Assembly: GCA_026414605.1 (NCBI GenBank)
Contig: JAOAIP010000045.1
Span: 1-64,000 of the forward strand
From: Bacteroidia bacterium
Lineage (GTDB): Bacteria > Bacteroidota > Bacteroidia > B-17B0 > Aurantibacillaceae
DNA length: 64,000 nt
Direction of reading: 5' to 3'
Shown here piece by piece: positions 53,801-63,955 of this stretch (position 1 is the stretch's first letter; every line of letters begins with the position of its first letter). Under the pieces are notes generated by a model. It had not been told where the DNA came from, ran no database searches, and saw only the letters and a program-made list of their open reading frames with translations. The position numbers and the translations under genes are program-made.

Positions 53801-56800
53801 TGGAATGATTAATTGTGTTGGTAGTGGAGGAACTTCGCCTTATCAATTTTCCTTAAATGGTGGGGCTTTTCAATCATCTTCTACTTTTTCTAATTTATTT
53901 GCTGGATATTATAATGTTACCATAAAAGATAACAACAATTGTTTGGTTACAAACACAATACAAATCAATCAACCTACCGATATTCAACTTTCAGTAACGA
54001 CTAAAAATGCTAATTGCACAACGGCTAATGGATCCGCTACGGTAAATGTTACAGGCGGAACACCACCTTATGCTTATGTGTGGAGTAGTATTGGTGGAAA
54101 TGCTCCTATTTCTAATAGTTTAACAGCAGGTAATTATACAGTCAATGTAATGGATATTAATGGTTGTACAAAAAGCATAACACTGACAATAAATTCTATC
54201 CCTGGTGGTACTGCTGTAATAACGGCTGCTTCCAATGTAACTTGTAAAGGATACAACAACGGATGGGCAACAGTAAGTTATGTCGGTAATATGACCCCTC
54301 CAATTTCTTATTCTTGGTCAAATGGACAAAATACTCAAACAGCAAACAATTTAGCACCAGGTAATTATAACTGTATTATACAAGATGTGTGTGGTTGCAC
54401 ATCTTCTATTGGAATTGGAATTTCTGAACCTGATTCTTTACATTTTTCAATATCGTCTAACCCTGCATTGTGTTTTAATCAAAATTCTGGATCTGCTTCT
54501 GTTAGTTATATTAGTGGTGGAACACCACCATTTACTTATTTGTGGACACCTGGTGGGCAAACATCTGCTACTGCTACTAATTTGGTGGCTGGTACTTACT
54601 CTTGTTTAATTACAGATGCCAATGGATGTACCAGAACCTATTCTGTAAATGTTACACAACCTTCGTCTGTTACTATAACCTCTACTGTTAATACAGCATA
54701 TTGTATGCAAAGTAATGGGGCAGCAACGGTTAGTGCTTCTGGTGGTTTTCCTGCCTATTCCTATACATGGAGTACAGGAACTACAGGAAATGTTTTAAGT
54801 AATGTGGCTGCAGGTACTTATACAGTAATGGTTAAAGATGCAAACAATTGTGTAAATGTATTTGGCATCACTATTCCAAATACCAATGGACCAACACTCA
54901 CTGTAACAGGTTATACAAATGTCTCTTGTTATGGAGGTAATAATGGTGTAGCCACTACTTCTGTAAATGGTGGGGTTCCGCCCTATTCTTATATGTGGAG
55001 CAATGGTCAAAATGTTGGAACGGCTATTAATCTATCAGCAGGTATTTACACAGTTTCTGTTACAGATGCTGTAGGTTGTGTAGCATCAGCAAGTGTTCAG
55101 ATTACTCAACCTCCTGCTTTGTCCTTAAATATCATACCTCAACATCCATTATGTTTTAATTCTAATAATGGAAGTGCTACTGCTTTAGTGAATGGTGGAA
55201 CTTCTCCATACTCTTACACTTGGTCTCCTGTTGGAGGAAATGCCTCTACAGCAAGTAATTTGTCAGCGGGCATTTATATCGTGAATGTAAAAGATGCTAT
55301 GAATTGCGGAATTAGCGGTACTGTTCAATTAAACAATCCTCCTCAAATGCAAGCGAATGTAAATTATACGAATGTAACTTGTAATGGGGCTTGTAATGGT
55401 ATTGCTACTGCTAATGCTATTAATGCCAATGGAAGCATCACTTATTATTGGATAGGCGGGGTATCTCCTCAAACAACACCTGTATTTAATAATCTTTGTC
55501 CTGGAAATTATACCCTTATCCTGACAGACCAAAACAACTGTACTGCATCTGCTGTATTTAGCATCACAGAACCTCCTCTATTGAATGTAACGATAACAAA
55601 TTCAGCCAATGTTACATGTTTTGGTGCCAATAATGGATATGCATCTGTGATAGCATCAGGAGGTTCTCCCTCTTATTCCTATCAATGGTTACCCTCTGGT
55701 GGAAATAGTTTTTCAGCCAATAATTTAGCACCTGGTACTTATACAATTAAGGTAACAGATTCAAAAAATTGTCAAAAACAACAGGTTATTACCATAACAC
55801 AACCCTCTCCATTACAAGCTTCTGTCAGTATCAATAATGTATCTTGTTATGGATTAAATGATGGAAGTGGTATTGTTTCTGCATGGGGTGGCACCGGACC
55901 ATATAATATCTTATGGTATCCGTCATTACATAATACTTTTAGTGCAAATAATTTAGCCCCAGGTACGCATACGATTCAAGTTACAGATGCTAATAATTGT
56001 GTAACAACGATAACTGCTATGGTTAATCAACCTCCCCAATTATTGGCTAATGTAACTACAACAAATTCTAACTGTAATATGAGTAATGGTTATGCCTGTG
56101 TAATGGCAAGCGGAGGTGCTGGCGGGTATTCTTATCAATGGAGTGGAAGCCCAACATATACTAATGCATGTTTGAACAACGTATCTGCTGGAATATATAC
56201 GGTGATGGTCAAAGATGCTAACAATTGTGTAGTTTATGCTAATGCGGTTATTAATGATATATCTGGACCAGTTGTTAGTATCACAGGATACACAAATGTG
56301 TCATGTTATGGACAAAACAATGGGGCTGCACAAGCAAGTTTATCAGGAGGAACTCCACCATACAATATCGCATGGACTTATCAGGGACAAAGCGGTTTAT
56401 CTATTACAAACTTACCAGCAGGAAATTATGGAATAACAGTAGTGGATGCTGCTGGATGCGTGGGAAATGCTACCGTGAACATTTCTCAACCTTCTCCATT
56501 AAATAGTGCTATAGTGAATGTAGGACACGTATCTTGTTTTGGTTTAAATGATGGAAGTGCAACAATGTTAGTTAATGGAGGAACTCCTGCTTACACTTAT
56601 ACTTGGACAGGTGGAAGTGGGGTTCAAAATTCTCAAACGGCGGTAAGTTTAATCGCAGGAAATTATACTTGTACTGTTAAAGATGCTAATGGTTGTACTT
56701 CTACACAAACAGTTCAAATACTACAACCTAACCCCATAGCAATAGGAAGTTATACTATTCAAAATGTTTTGTGTAATGGTGGAAATAACGGGCAAATTGC

Positions 56801-58760
56801 CGCTAATATCGTAGGAGGTACTCCACCTTATACTTTTACATGGAACCCATCTAATGTGAATGCACCTGTTATATCCAATTTAAGTGGTGGAAGTTATACC
56901 CTTAATATCAATGATGGTAAGGCGTGTATGGCAACTTTTATTTTTACTGTAACAGAACCTGCACCATTAGTGGCTAATATCAATTCTACTCCTGCTTATT
57001 GTGGAAATGCGGTGGGTAGTGCTACAGTACAAGTTAGTGGCGGAACGCCTCCGTATCAATATCTATGGAATACACCTAATCCTCAAAATACTTCTATTGC
57101 TACTAATTTGTCGCCAAATACTTGGACGTGTCAAGTAGTGGATGCTAATAACTGTATTATTAATCCAACCGTTCAAATTATTCCTACACCACATCCAACT
57201 ATTACAAGCACTTCATTTACTCCACCGTTATGTTATGGACAGCAAAATGGTGCGGCAGGTATACAAGTAACAGGAGGAACATCCCCCTATTCCTATACAT
57301 GGAATGCCCCAAGTGGCGGAAATACAGCGACACTTACAGGGCTTGGGGCAGGGGTTTATCAAGTTGTAGTATCTGATAATTATGGATGTCAAACATTTAC
57401 TACTGTAAATGTACAACAGCCCAATCAAGTAGTAATAAATGCAACGCCTAATCATACTATATGCTATGGTACTAATAGCCAAATCTTTGCAGCAGGAACA
57501 GGAGGAATTGCTTCTTACACCTATACTTGGATTCCTTCAATTTACAATGGACCTGGTCCTTATGTTGTTCAACCTACTGTTACTACATCTTATACCGTAA
57601 TGGTAAAAGATGCCAATGGATGCGTAGCACCTCCAAGAGTTATTACAGTATTTGTTAATCCGCCATTAGCGGCTGTGGGAAAAACACTGGATGTATGCGA
57701 TGCACACATTGCTGTTTTAAGCCCTACTATTACAAGTTTAGGAAATGGAGGACCTTATCAATTTTTCTGGAGTGATGGAACTAATCAAGCGTATGATAGC
57801 GTAATGGTTAATTTGCAATTGGGAAGTGTTTATTCTTATTCTGTAATTATCAAAGATGGTTGTACGATTCCTGATGCAGTTGCAAATTTTGTTGTCAATG
57901 TTAAACCATTACCATCTCCTACTTATAGCATTTTGCCCAATAAAGGATGTCGTCCTGCTAAAATTACCTTTACAGCAACAGAAACAAATACCAACAGTAT
58001 CAATAATTATTATTGGCATATTGAATATAATACAGGTAGTTATGATACTACAAATGGTGTATTTGATATAGATGTTTTAGGAAATCCAGCAAGTATAGTT
58101 TTAAGCAATAATGGAAGTTATGCTGTAAGTATTATGGTTTCTAATCAATACGGATGTTATGTAAATATCCCCTTTATAGATAGTATTAAAGTGTATCCTA
58201 AACCAGTGGCTGCTTTCACTTATTCACCTTTTTATGTAGATATGGTGAATCCCGAAGTTCAATTTACCAATCAATCACAAGGGGCATCGCAGTATCTATG
58301 GAATTTGGGGGATTATTCATCTAATGATAATTTATCTACGGATACGAATGTTACTCATTATTATCAATATGAAGGTGTGTATATGGTTAATTTAATAGCC
58401 ACTAATCAATATGGATGTAAGGATACCGCAGATGCAGTAATACAAGTACGACCACAATTTGCAGTGTATATACCAAATACTTTTACACCAGATGGTAATG
58501 ATTTGAATGATGTGTTTATTCCCGTAGGAATTGGTATTATGGAGGATGAATACCAAATGCTTATTTACGATAGATGGGGCAATTTAGTATTTAGTTCTAA
58601 TAATTTAAAAGTAGGATGGGATGGTAGTATTAAAGGAGACCCGAATCCAAAAGATGGTGTATATGCTTACAAAATAACCTTGCTGGATGTTTTTGGTAAT
58701 AAACACGAATACGTAGGTCATGTATATTGTCAAGTGGTAGATAGAGATCGTGGAAAATGA
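50889..58760 (+). CDS. Giant SprB-repeat surface protein with type IX secretion C-terminal domain
   Basis: A 2,623-residue exported protein. Signal peptide 1-18 (ends LKSQ). Residues 90-325 form a Cys-rich beta domain of the kind found in large adhesins, and two PKD-like units (about 400-560) follow. About 21 tandem SprB-type repeats of 75-78 residues fill 567-2180 (consensus NVSCxGxNNGxA..V.GGTPPYxYxWS, then AGxYTVxVKDANxC). Three PKD-like segments follow, and the last 100 residues (from IPNTFTPDGNDLNDVF) are the gliding-motility/CHU_C C-terminal domain, a type B signal for type IX secretion. It is a likely cell-surface adhesin for gliding or attachment. No SprF/PorP-like partner is adjacent. 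Confidence 0.94.
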   Translation: MKKLLLIIVLLSSLVLKSQRDYIQRIANYKFSQDSLLGFDEQAASQEALRTNCFGDEYKVFMYYAKRDFIKQKYNLHNEENNDVFEISMTWKGYGNGENPVPTGTPCVNEDFETGTLTGWTNTTGNNSNSCTMAGCCGGGAGLVWIMTTPFSDPIVGTIPASPFGGTKVAKINDNATGARVARLTQIVPVTSSNALFQFAYIAVLQNPGHTCCQQPYIKIDISTCSSCNASNCSNTPLTCPKVDISPPTSGCPALPGGWTQSGGVAYTPTWQIGSVDLTQYIGQCVMIRITVGDCAAGGHYGYCYFDARCMPMTLNVNGIDFPAGSSNVYVNSCGISTATLTAPSGLAPYTWNGPPGSGIVNNNNQTITTSVSGNYTLVMNPPGVCTPITKTVQINISPNPTAGFSFTNNCNTFTLANTGTGSPAVQTYSFIGSSAPSSFTTTANTSTVIFPNPGTYTIMQTVTNSASCTATYSTIVNVPTPPNPAFTINNPIQCLSNNAFVFTAAYTNGSHQYSFSPTSGAPPSSNVQNYGPVSFSAPGTYTVTHTVVDFGCVMSTQSVVTINPMPVVSTSYTNATCGNNNGIIVINNLSPPGQFVSSYQYDGSNIPTSTIINVPAGTHTVGIINNFGCSTQTIINISNTPPITNVSYTTYPATCGNNNGVINVTNVIGGTSGYQYSLNGVTYTASPSFSGLAPGNYSLYIQDIIGCTYSTNVSIISAPGPSGINFQTAPSACVGSTGSFTINAVIGGTSPYSYVVDGIGTNVVTFPLGAGIHTASIIDANSCVYTTTFAINTIPGPSAATVNVVNASCGNNNGGATVVNVMGGASPYQYSFNGSAFSTNNSVSGLGAGMHNVVIKDINSCTLAVVFNVSNIGGPTALNFTVNNVSCNGGNNGVINVSTTGGTAPYNYTLSPNNVTNGLGIFNNLNAGTYTISVKDANNCAYTSTVSISQPAPLSLSFNVTNVSCYSGNNGMINCVGSGGTSPYQFSLNGGAFQSSSTFSNLFAGYYNVTIKDNNNCLVTNTIQINQPTDIQLSVTTKNANCTTANGSATVNVTGGTPPYAYVWSSIGGNAPISNSLTAGNYTVNVMDINGCTKSITLTINSIPGGTAVITAASNVTCKGYNNGWATVSYVGNMTPPISYSWSNGQNTQTANNLAPGNYNCIIQDVCGCTSSIGIGISEPDSLHFSISSNPALCFNQNSGSASVSYISGGTPPFTYLWTPGGQTSATATNLVAGTYSCLITDANGCTRTYSVNVTQPSSVTITSTVNTAYCMQSNGAATVSASGGFPAYSYTWSTGTTGNVLSNVAAGTYTVMVKDANNCVNVFGITIPNTNGPTLTVTGYTNVSCYGGNNGVATTSVNGGVPPYSYMWSNGQNVGTAINLSAGIYTVSVTDAVGCVASASVQITQPPALSLNIIPQHPLCFNSNNGSATALVNGGTSPYSYTWSPVGGNASTASNLSAGIYIVNVKDAMNCGISGTVQLNNPPQMQANVNYTNVTCNGACNGIATANAINANGSITYYWIGGVSPQTTPVFNNLCPGNYTLILTDQNNCTASAVFSITEPPLLNVTITNSANVTCFGANNGYASVIASGGSPSYSYQWLPSGGNSFSANNLAPGTYTIKVTDSKNCQKQQVITITQPSPLQASVSINNVSCYGLNDGSGIVSAWGGTGPYNILWYPSLHNTFSANNLAPGTHTIQVTDANNCVTTITAMVNQPPQLLANVTTTNSNCNMSNGYACVMASGGAGGYSYQWSGSPTYTNACLNNVSAGIYTVMVKDANNCVVYANAVINDISGPVVSITGYTNVSCYGQNNGAAQASLSGGTPPYNIAWTYQGQSGLSITNLPAGNYGITVVDAAGCVGNATVNISQPSPLNSAIVNVGHVSCFGLNDGSATMLVNGGTPAYTYTWTGGSGVQNSQTAVSLIAGNYTCTVKDANGCTSTQTVQILQPNPIAIGSYTIQNVLCNGGNNGQIAANIVGGTPPYTFTWNPSNVNAPVISNLSGGSYTLNINDGKACMATFIFTVTEPAPLVANINSTPAYCGNAVGSATVQVSGGTPPYQYLWNTPNPQNTSIATNLSPNTWTCQVVDANNCIINPTVQIIPTPHPTITSTSFTPPLCYGQQNGAAGIQVTGGTSPYSYTWNAPSGGNTATLTGLGAGVYQVVVSDNYGCQTFTTVNVQQPNQVVINATPNHTICYGTNSQIFAAGTGGIASYTYTWIPSIYNGPGPYVVQPTVTTSYTVMVKDANGCVAPPRVITVFVNPPLAAVGKTLDVCDAHIAVLSPTITSLGNGGPYQFFWSDGTNQAYDSVMVNLQLGSVYSYSVIIKDGCTIPDAVANFVVNVKPLPSPTYSILPNKGCRPAKITFTATETNTNSINNYYWHIEYNTGSYDTTNGVFDIDVLGNPASIVLSNNGSYAVSIMVSNQYGCYVNIPFIDSIKVYPKPVAAFTYSPFYVDMVNPEVQFTNQSQGASQYLWNLGDYSSNDNLSTDTNVTHYYQYEGVYMVNLIATNQYGCKDTADAVIQVRPQFAVYIPNTFTPDGNDLNDVFIPVGIGIMEDEYQMLIYDRWGNLVFSSNNLKVGWDGSIKGDPNPKDGVYAYKITLLDVFGNKHEYVGHVYCQVVDRDRGK
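52590..57430 (+). repeat. Array of about 21 SprB-type coding repeats
   Basis: About 4.8 kb of in-frame repeats of roughly 225-235 bases. The protein pattern is steady (Cys about 10 residues in, Gly-Gly-x-x-Pro-Tyr in the middle, Cys near the end, Gln-Pro at the joint), but the DNA copies have diverged, so recent duplication or easy loss of units is unlikely for most of the array. Confidence 0.85.
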
Positions 58761-58842
58761 TAAATGAATTAAAGGTTTAAGTTTAGTAAATTGTTATTCT
58801 ATTTTTTGATTTAAATCATTCTTTTTTGTTTTATTTAATAAT

Positions 58843-58850
58843 TACATTTG
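58843..58850 (+). promoter_or_regulatory. -7 box (TACATTTG) before the crotonase gene
   Basis: A full TAnnTTTG match 13 bases before the ATG at 58864. The nearest upstream TTG (58826-58828) is 14 bases from the box, shorter than usual, so the -33 element is uncertain. Confidence 0.4.
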
Positions 58851-58863
58851 CCACAAAAAATGT

Positions 58864-59640
58864 ATGGCTGTTTTAGAGATTAAAAAAGAAAAAGAAGTCG
58901 TTTATATTTATTTAAATAGACCTGAAAAGTTTAATAGTTTTAATCGTGAAATGGCATTAGAATTACAATCTGCTTTGAAAAATTCAGAACAAGATGAATC
59001 GTGTAGATGTATTGTTATTAGTGGAAATGGTAAAGCATTTAGTGCAGGGCAAGATTTGGAAGAAGCCATAGATCCTAATGGACCTGGTATATCCACAATT
59101 GTTACTTCTCATTACAATCCTATTATTGAACTTATTCGAGAAATAAAAAAGCCCATTATTGCAGCAGTTAATGGTGTAGCAGCGGGGGCAGGTGCCAATA
59201 TTGCATTGTGTTGTGATATAGTATTGGCATCCGAGTCGGCTTCTTTTATTCAAGCATTTAGTAAAATAGGTCTTATTCCTGATAGTGGAGGCACTTTCTT
59301 TTTACCAAGAATTGTAGGATTTCAAAGGGCTTCTGCATTAATGATGACGGGAGATAAGGTTTCTGCACAAGATGCATTCCTAATGGGTATGGTGTATAAA
59401 GTATTTCCTGCTGAAAATTTTATAGAGGAAGTGAAAAAGTTTGCAGAAAATATCGCTCAAATGCCAACAAAAGCATTGGTTGCTACCAAAGAGTTATTGA
59501 ATCAATCATATACAAATTCATTGCATAGTCAACTTTCTCAAGAAGCAGTTTTTCAAGTAGAATTGGCTCAATCTTATGACTATAAAGAAGGAGTAAATGC
59601 TTTTTTAGAAAAAAGAAAGCCCGTGTTCAAAGGCAAATAA
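58864..59640 (+). CDS. Enoyl-CoA hydratase/isomerase family protein, PaaG-like
   Basis: A 258-residue crotonase-fold enzyme. The oxyanion-hole segments SGNGKAFSAGQDLEEA and NGVAAGAGANIALCCDIVLAS are present, and the AFSKIGLIPDSGGTFFLPR segment carries the Asp that in PaaG and related isomerases replaces the usual hydratase Glu. This suggests an isomerase (PaaG/2,3-dehydroadipyl or ring-epoxide type) rather than a classical hydratase. The length is normal. No other phenylacetate genes are in the window, so the pathway is uncertain. It is followed on the same strand by a JmjC-like oxygenase gene (33-base gap). Confidence 0.88.
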   Translation: MAVLEIKKEKEVVYIYLNRPEKFNSFNREMALELQSALKNSEQDESCRCIVISGNGKAFSAGQDLEEAIDPNGPGISTIVTSHYNPIIELIREIKKPIIAAVNGVAAGAGANIALCCDIVLASESASFIQAFSKIGLIPDSGGTFFLPRIVGFQRASALMMTGDKVSAQDAFLMGMVYKVFPAENFIEEVKKFAENIAQMPTKALVATKELLNQSYTNSLHSQLSQEAVFQVELAQSYDYKEGVNAFLEKRKPVFKGK

Positions 59641-59673
59641 TAAAGTGAGTGTTTTATTGATAATTTGGTTATT

Positions 59674-60540
59674 ATGGAATTCATTAGAAAAATTGATGTT
59701 GTAGAAAATATATCTGAAAAGGATTTTTTGAATCATTATTTTTATCCACAAAAGCCCTGTATTATCAAAGGTTTAATTAAAAACACAGCGGCTGAACATT
59801 GGGATTTTGATTATATGAAAAAGGAATTAGGTAATGTAGTAGTTGATGTTTTTGATAATACTATCAACAAAACAAGTGCGTATGTAGGCGGTGATAAAAA
59901 AATGAAGTTCTCTGAATTTATTGATGAAATTTTAAAGAATGAAGATCAATGCCCTTATCGTTTGTTTTTATTTAATGGGTTTAAGCACTCTGTTCAGTTA
60001 CAAAAAGATTTCCCTTGTCCTACGATTTTTAAGGGGATATTGGATAATGTGGGTTTTATGTTTTTTGGAGGTAGAAATACTATAGTCCGAATGCATTATG
60101 ATATAGATATGAGTGCTGTATTACATACTCATTTTTATGGAAAAAAGAGAGTGTTGCTTGTTCCTTATGAGTATTCACAATATATGTATCGTCCTTATTT
60201 TAATACTTATAGTATAGCAGATTTTTCTTATATTGATGATATTGATTATGAGAAGTGGCCTGCTTTGAGAAAAGTAAAAGCATACGATATTTATTTAGAA
60301 CACGGAGATTCATTGTTTATGCCTTGTGGTTGGTGGCATTATATGATTTATTTAGAACCCAGTTTTTCAGTGGCTTATAGAAAATTTCCTTATGGTTTTA
60401 ATAATATCGTCAATGGGGCACTGAATTTAACTACTCGTTTGTGGACAGATAAGTTATTAAATAAATTTTTTGGTAAAAAATGGGCAGATTTTAAATACAA
60501 TAAAGCCCTTGAAAATTCAAATAAACTTGCAGGGCTTTAA
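59674..60540 (+). CDS. JmjC/cupin_8-like 2-oxoglutarate oxygenase
   Basis: A 288-residue cytoplasmic protein with the JmjC-type double-stranded beta helix (cupin_8). The iron ligands are visible: His141 and Asp143 in RMHYDIDMSAVLH and the distal His222 in CGWWHYMIY. FGGRNTIVRMHYDID and EHGDSLFMPCGWWHY are the family signature segments. Bacterial members hydroxylate ribosomal proteins, other proteins or small molecules; the target here is unknown. The start MEFIRKID is preferred to a TTG 9 bases upstream. Its 3' end contains one arm of a hairpin (60501-60539). Confidence 0.85.
   Translation: MEFIRKIDVVENISEKDFLNHYFYPQKPCIIKGLIKNTAAEHWDFDYMKKELGNVVVDVFDNTINKTSAYVGGDKKMKFSEFIDEILKNEDQCPYRLFLFNGFKHSVQLQKDFPCPTIFKGILDNVGFMFFGGRNTIVRMHYDIDMSAVLHTHFYGKKRVLLVPYEYSQYMYRPYFNTYSIADFSYIDDIDYEKWPALRKVKAYDIYLEHGDSLFMPCGWWHYMIYLEPSFSVAYRKFPYGFNNIVNGALNLTTRLWTDKLLNKFFGKKWADFKYNKALENSNKLAGL
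60501..60539. terminator. AGCCCT hairpin at the end of the oxygenase gene
   Basis: TAAAGCCCT (60501-60509) pairs perfectly with AGGGCTTTA (60531-60539) around a 21-base loop. It lies within the last codons of the oxygenase gene and includes its stop codon, between two converging genes. No T tract follows, so it may be a bidirectional or weak terminator. Confidence 0.4.
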
Positions 60541-60576
60541 TATGAGGAATGTATAAATTGTAAAAATACTTGGTTA

Positions 60577-61605
60577 TTAAATCTCAAATTTCTGAAGAGT
60601 TTGAACAACGTGATTTATCATTTCATCAGTGATGTCTCTGTGTGTAACCATACGAATAGTATGTTTTCCAAAACTGGATACTTTGATGTTATTTTGTAAT
60701 AAAAATTGTTCAAATTGAAGTGGCGAGACATCCTCTTTTAATTCAAAAATGATGATATTAGTATAAACAGGTTTTACGGATTTGATGAAGTGTAAGTTGA
60801 TTAAAGTAGTATAAATTTGTTTTGCACGAATATGATCTTGTTTTAATGCTTGAATGTGATGTTTTAAAGCATACAAACCGGCTGCTGCCAAGATACCTAC
60901 TTGTCGCATTCCCCCACCCATTTGTTTTCTGATTCTGCGGGCCCTTTTAATGTCATCTTTATTACCAATCAGTAAAGTTCCAACGGGAGCACCAAGCCCT
61001 TTAGATAAGCATACTGAAATAGTATCACAATATTTTCCTATATCTTGTGCTGAATAATCATTTTCAACAATGGCATTAAATATCCTTGCTCCATCTATGT
61101 GGAGTTTTAATTTTCTTTTTTTACAAAGGTCATAAATGGCTTTAATACCTTTTAAAGAATAATAAGTGCCGCCTGCTCTATTGCAAGTGTTTTCAATGAC
61201 AACTAAAGACGATCTTGTAAGCCAATCGTATTCAGGATTTATATTTAACTCAATCATTTCGGCAGAAAGTATTCCATCAGTAGTGTGGATAAGTTTGGGT
61301 TGAATGCCTGAATGAACAGCCATTCCACCGGTTTCATAATGATAAATATGCGAATGAATATCGCAAATCACTTCATCGCCTGGCTGGGTGTGAAGTCGCA
61401 ATGCAATTTGATTACTCATTGTTCCACTGGGACAAAACAAGGCGGCTTCCTTCCCAAATAAACCTGCCGCATACTCTTCTAACTCATTCACTGTCGGATC
61501 TTCACCAAATACATCATCACCTACTTCGGCTTGTAGCATTGCTTGAAGCATTTCTTTAGTAGGTTTTGTAACCGTATCGCTTCTTAAATCTATAATTACA
61601 GTCAT
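60577..61605 (-). CDS. ltaE: Low-specificity L-threonine aldolase
   Basis: A 342-residue PLP enzyme that splits threonine (and allo-threonine) to glycine and acetaldehyde. It has the family start [55 protein letters not shown] and the PLP Lys202 in [12 protein letters not shown]. The length is typical (E. coli 333). The start [11 protein letters not shown] is chosen, since the longer frame would run 20 bases into the aminopeptidase gene upstream. That gene ends 4 bases before this start, so the two are probably cotranscribed. Confidence 0.94.
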   Translation of the reverse strand: MTVIIDLRSDTVTKPTKEMLQAMLQAEVGDDVFGEDPTVNELEEYAAGLFGKEAALFCPSGTMSNQIALRLHTQPGDEVICDIHSHIYHYETGGMAVHSGIQPKLIHTTDGILSAEMIELNINPEYDWLTRSSLVVIENTCNRAGGTYYSLKGIKAIYDLCKKRKLKLHIDGARIFNAIVENDYSAQDIGKYCDTISVCLSKGLGAPVGTLLIGNKDDIKRARRIRKQMGGGMRQVGILAAAGLYALKHHIQALKQDHIRAKQIYTTLINLHFIKSVKPVYTNIIIFELKEDVSPLQFEQFLLQNNIKVSSFGKHTIRMVTHRDITDEMINHVVQTLQKFEI

Positions 61606-61609
61606 TGTA

Positions 61610-63955
61610 TTAGTGTTTTTGTTTTTCAAAATAATTCAGTGTTTCCTTGGCAGCAGCAGCCAAACGATGATTGGCACTTTGGCTGGCTTGTTGCAGATAT
61701 TGTTTTACTTTGTTATTAAAATAGTTGATTTTTATAAGCGTATTAAATGCATTGATACGCGTGCGAAATTCAAATGATGGTGAAGCATAAAAAACAATTT
61801 TATCAGCAAGTTTTTTATCTTTTGTTTGTAAGTATTCTATGGCTAATGCCGTTATTTCTATGTTTCGGTCGTTGGGTTTAAATTTATTTGTATTTGAAAT
61901 GATTTGCTGATATTCATTGGGATAGTTAGAATAGAGCAACCACATTAATTTCTCAATGTTGATGTAGGATTTTGTGCTTTGTATAGCACTAAAAAAATCA
62001 TTTTTGAGTAAAGAAGGTATTTTGGGTGTATTATCAATCAGTGTGCGAGTAACCAAAGGATGTGCTTGCAATAATGCGTGCTTTAAGATTTGTAGAGATG
62101 TTGGATGGGCTGTATCTGTGGCTAATTGTTTTACAATTTCAGATAAGATGGCGTGAAAATTTTCTTTGTAATAACTTTTTTGTAATAATTCTCTTTTTTT
62201 ATCAATAGGCATATCTCTCATTGCTACAAAAGCATCGTAGCGATCAAGCATATTTTGGGCTTGTGCGGCTTGATTTTTAAGCATTTCAAAGTCCTTTGGA
62301 AAATTTACTTTTTTCAAGATGTTAGAATTTGGATCAAAGAGAACATAACTAATTGTCTTATTTTTATCAAATGGAATTTGAACTATTTCATCTTTATTTT
62401 GAATAATCATTCTTTTATTGATAAAAGTTCCATCTGTAAAATGGATTTCAAATTCAATAGGCATCTTAAAGAGATAAACATTGTCTTGAAATGCTTGTAC
62501 TTGTTTTACATAAAAGACGCCAATGCTTTGATTATCTTTTTCCATTCTTTCAAATTTCACATCATAACTTGGCTCACCGCCACGATATAACCATTCATCA
62601 AAAAACCAATCCAAGTTTATACCGGTTTCCTTGTATATTGCCATCATCAAATCATTGGATTCAACATTTTGATAAGGATGTTCTTGTAAATAACGTTTTA
62701 TAGAAGCATTGAATAAGTCCTTTCCAATAACATATTTCATCATATGCAAGACATAAGCCCCTTTGGGATAAATACGTGTTGTCCCTGCCAATGAATGAGC
62801 AATGGGGTATAAATTTTTTTCAGATTCTTTAATTATTCCTTCAGTTGCAGATTTTCTCAACCAATCATAATGATCTTTTCCAAAATATGCTTCTTCTACA
62901 AGCCAATTGTAATGTGTTGCAAAACTTTCTTGAAGCCACACGTGTGCAGGAGAATAAGCCGTTACATAATCACCAAACCATTGATGGGCTAACTCGTGAG
63001 CCGCTACTGGTAAGAAATCACGATCATTGATAGAATATTCATCTATTAAAAAGAAATCACCAAAGATAGTTGCTGTAGTATTTTCCATTGCACCAAACAT
63101 ATATTCTTGAACAGGTATTACAGAATATCTTTCCCAAGGATATTTAAATCCCGTTTCATTTTCTAAAAAGTCCATCATTTGTGCAGAAAAACGAAAGGTT
63201 GTATCCACACAATATTCTTTTTCTGGATAATAATAAGCAGTTATTTCAACACCACTTTTGCTTTTAAATTTTTTGAACTTGTAATTTCCAATGGCTAACA
63301 TTATTAAATAAGGGGCGTGTGGCTTGTTCATTCTATAATGCCAAACTTTTATGTTGTCTTTGAGTTCTTTTTGGTCTATTAAAACACCATTTGAAATAAC
63401 AGGATATTTTTTATTGAATTCTATAAAAATATCTGTGGTAATTTTATCCGACATATCATCAAACATAGGAATCCAATGTCTATTGTCAATGCCTTGACCT
63501 TGTGTCCATATTTGTCTTTGAGAATATCTTAAAGAGTCCGTCCAACCAATAAAATACAGCCCTCGCTTTGGGGTGCATTCATAAGAAATACTCATTTTTT
63601 CAATATTATCTTTGAATAGTTTTTTTGGAAAATAAATAGTTAGTAAATTGTTTTTTTGTTTGAAACTACTAATTTCTTGATTTTGAAATACAATTTTATT
63701 GACTTTAATATTTACAGCATCTAACTCAATTGAATCAATAGAAGATCTCGTCACTTTGAAAGTATGCGTAACTTCACCAAAAACTTTTGAATTTAAGGTA
63801 TCAAATTTTAAGTGTAATTCCAGATGTTGAAAATTTACAAGGTGTTCTCTTGCTGATTTTTCTTGGTCTTTTAAGTAACAATTGAATTGATTGAATTGAG
63901 CATGGATATTAATCTCCCACTGGATGATGAATAAAATAATGATGGTTTTTCTCAT
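61610..63955 (-). CDS. Secreted M1-family aminopeptidase
   Basis: A 781-residue exported zinc aminopeptidase. Signal peptide 1-19 (ends NIHAQ). The N-terminal beta domain spans about 30-220. The exopeptidase motif GAMEN lies near residue 288, followed by the zinc motif HELAH (320-324) with Glu343 as third ligand (WLQESFA) and a later Tyr in [12 protein letters not shown]. The C-terminal helical part is about 300 residues. It would cut N-terminal residues from peptides in the periplasm or outside the cell. It lies 4 bases before ltaE on the same strand; the window ends 45 bases upstream of it. Confidence 0.94.
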   Translation of the reverse strand: MRKTIIILFIIQWEINIHAQFNQFNCYLKDQEKSAREHLVNFQHLELHLKFDTLNSKVFGEVTHTFKVTRSSIDSIELDAVNIKVNKIVFQNQEISSFKQKNNLLTIYFPKKLFKDNIEKMSISYECTPKRGLYFIGWTDSLRYSQRQIWTQGQGIDNRHWIPMFDDMSDKITTDIFIEFNKKYPVISNGVLIDQKELKDNIKVWHYRMNKPHAPYLIMLAIGNYKFKKFKSKSGVEITAYYYPEKEYCVDTTFRFSAQMMDFLENETGFKYPWERYSVIPVQEYMFGAMENTTATIFGDFFLIDEYSINDRDFLPVAAHELAHQWFGDYVTAYSPAHVWLQESFATHYNWLVEEAYFGKDHYDWLRKSATEGIIKESEKNLYPIAHSLAGTTRIYPKGAYVLHMMKYVIGKDLFNASIKRYLQEHPYQNVESNDLMMAIYKETGINLDWFFDEWLYRGGEPSYDVKFERMEKDNQSIGVFYVKQVQAFQDNVYLFKMPIEFEIHFTDGTFINKRMIIQNKDEIVQIPFDKNKTISYVLFDPNSNILKKVNFPKDFEMLKNQAAQAQNMLDRYDAFVAMRDMPIDKKRELLQKSYYKENFHAILSEIVKQLATDTAHPTSLQILKHALLQAHPLVTRTLIDNTPKIPSLLKNDFFSAIQSTKSYINIEKLMWLLYSNYPNEYQQIISNTNKFKPNDRNIEITALAIEYLQTKDKKLADKIVFYASPSFEFRTRINAFNTLIKINYFNNKVKQYLQQASQSANHRLAAAAKETLNYFEKQKH

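Noticed and set aside
54385-54609. Leu-rich open frames inside the giant adhesin gene, read as small membrane proteins
   Set aside because: They are other-frame readings of the Thr/Gly/Asn-rich repeats, without start signals.
52590-57430. The SprB array as a CRISPR array or tandem DNA satellite
   Set aside because: The units are in frame, about 230 bases long and diverged at the DNA level; the regularity is that of protein domains.
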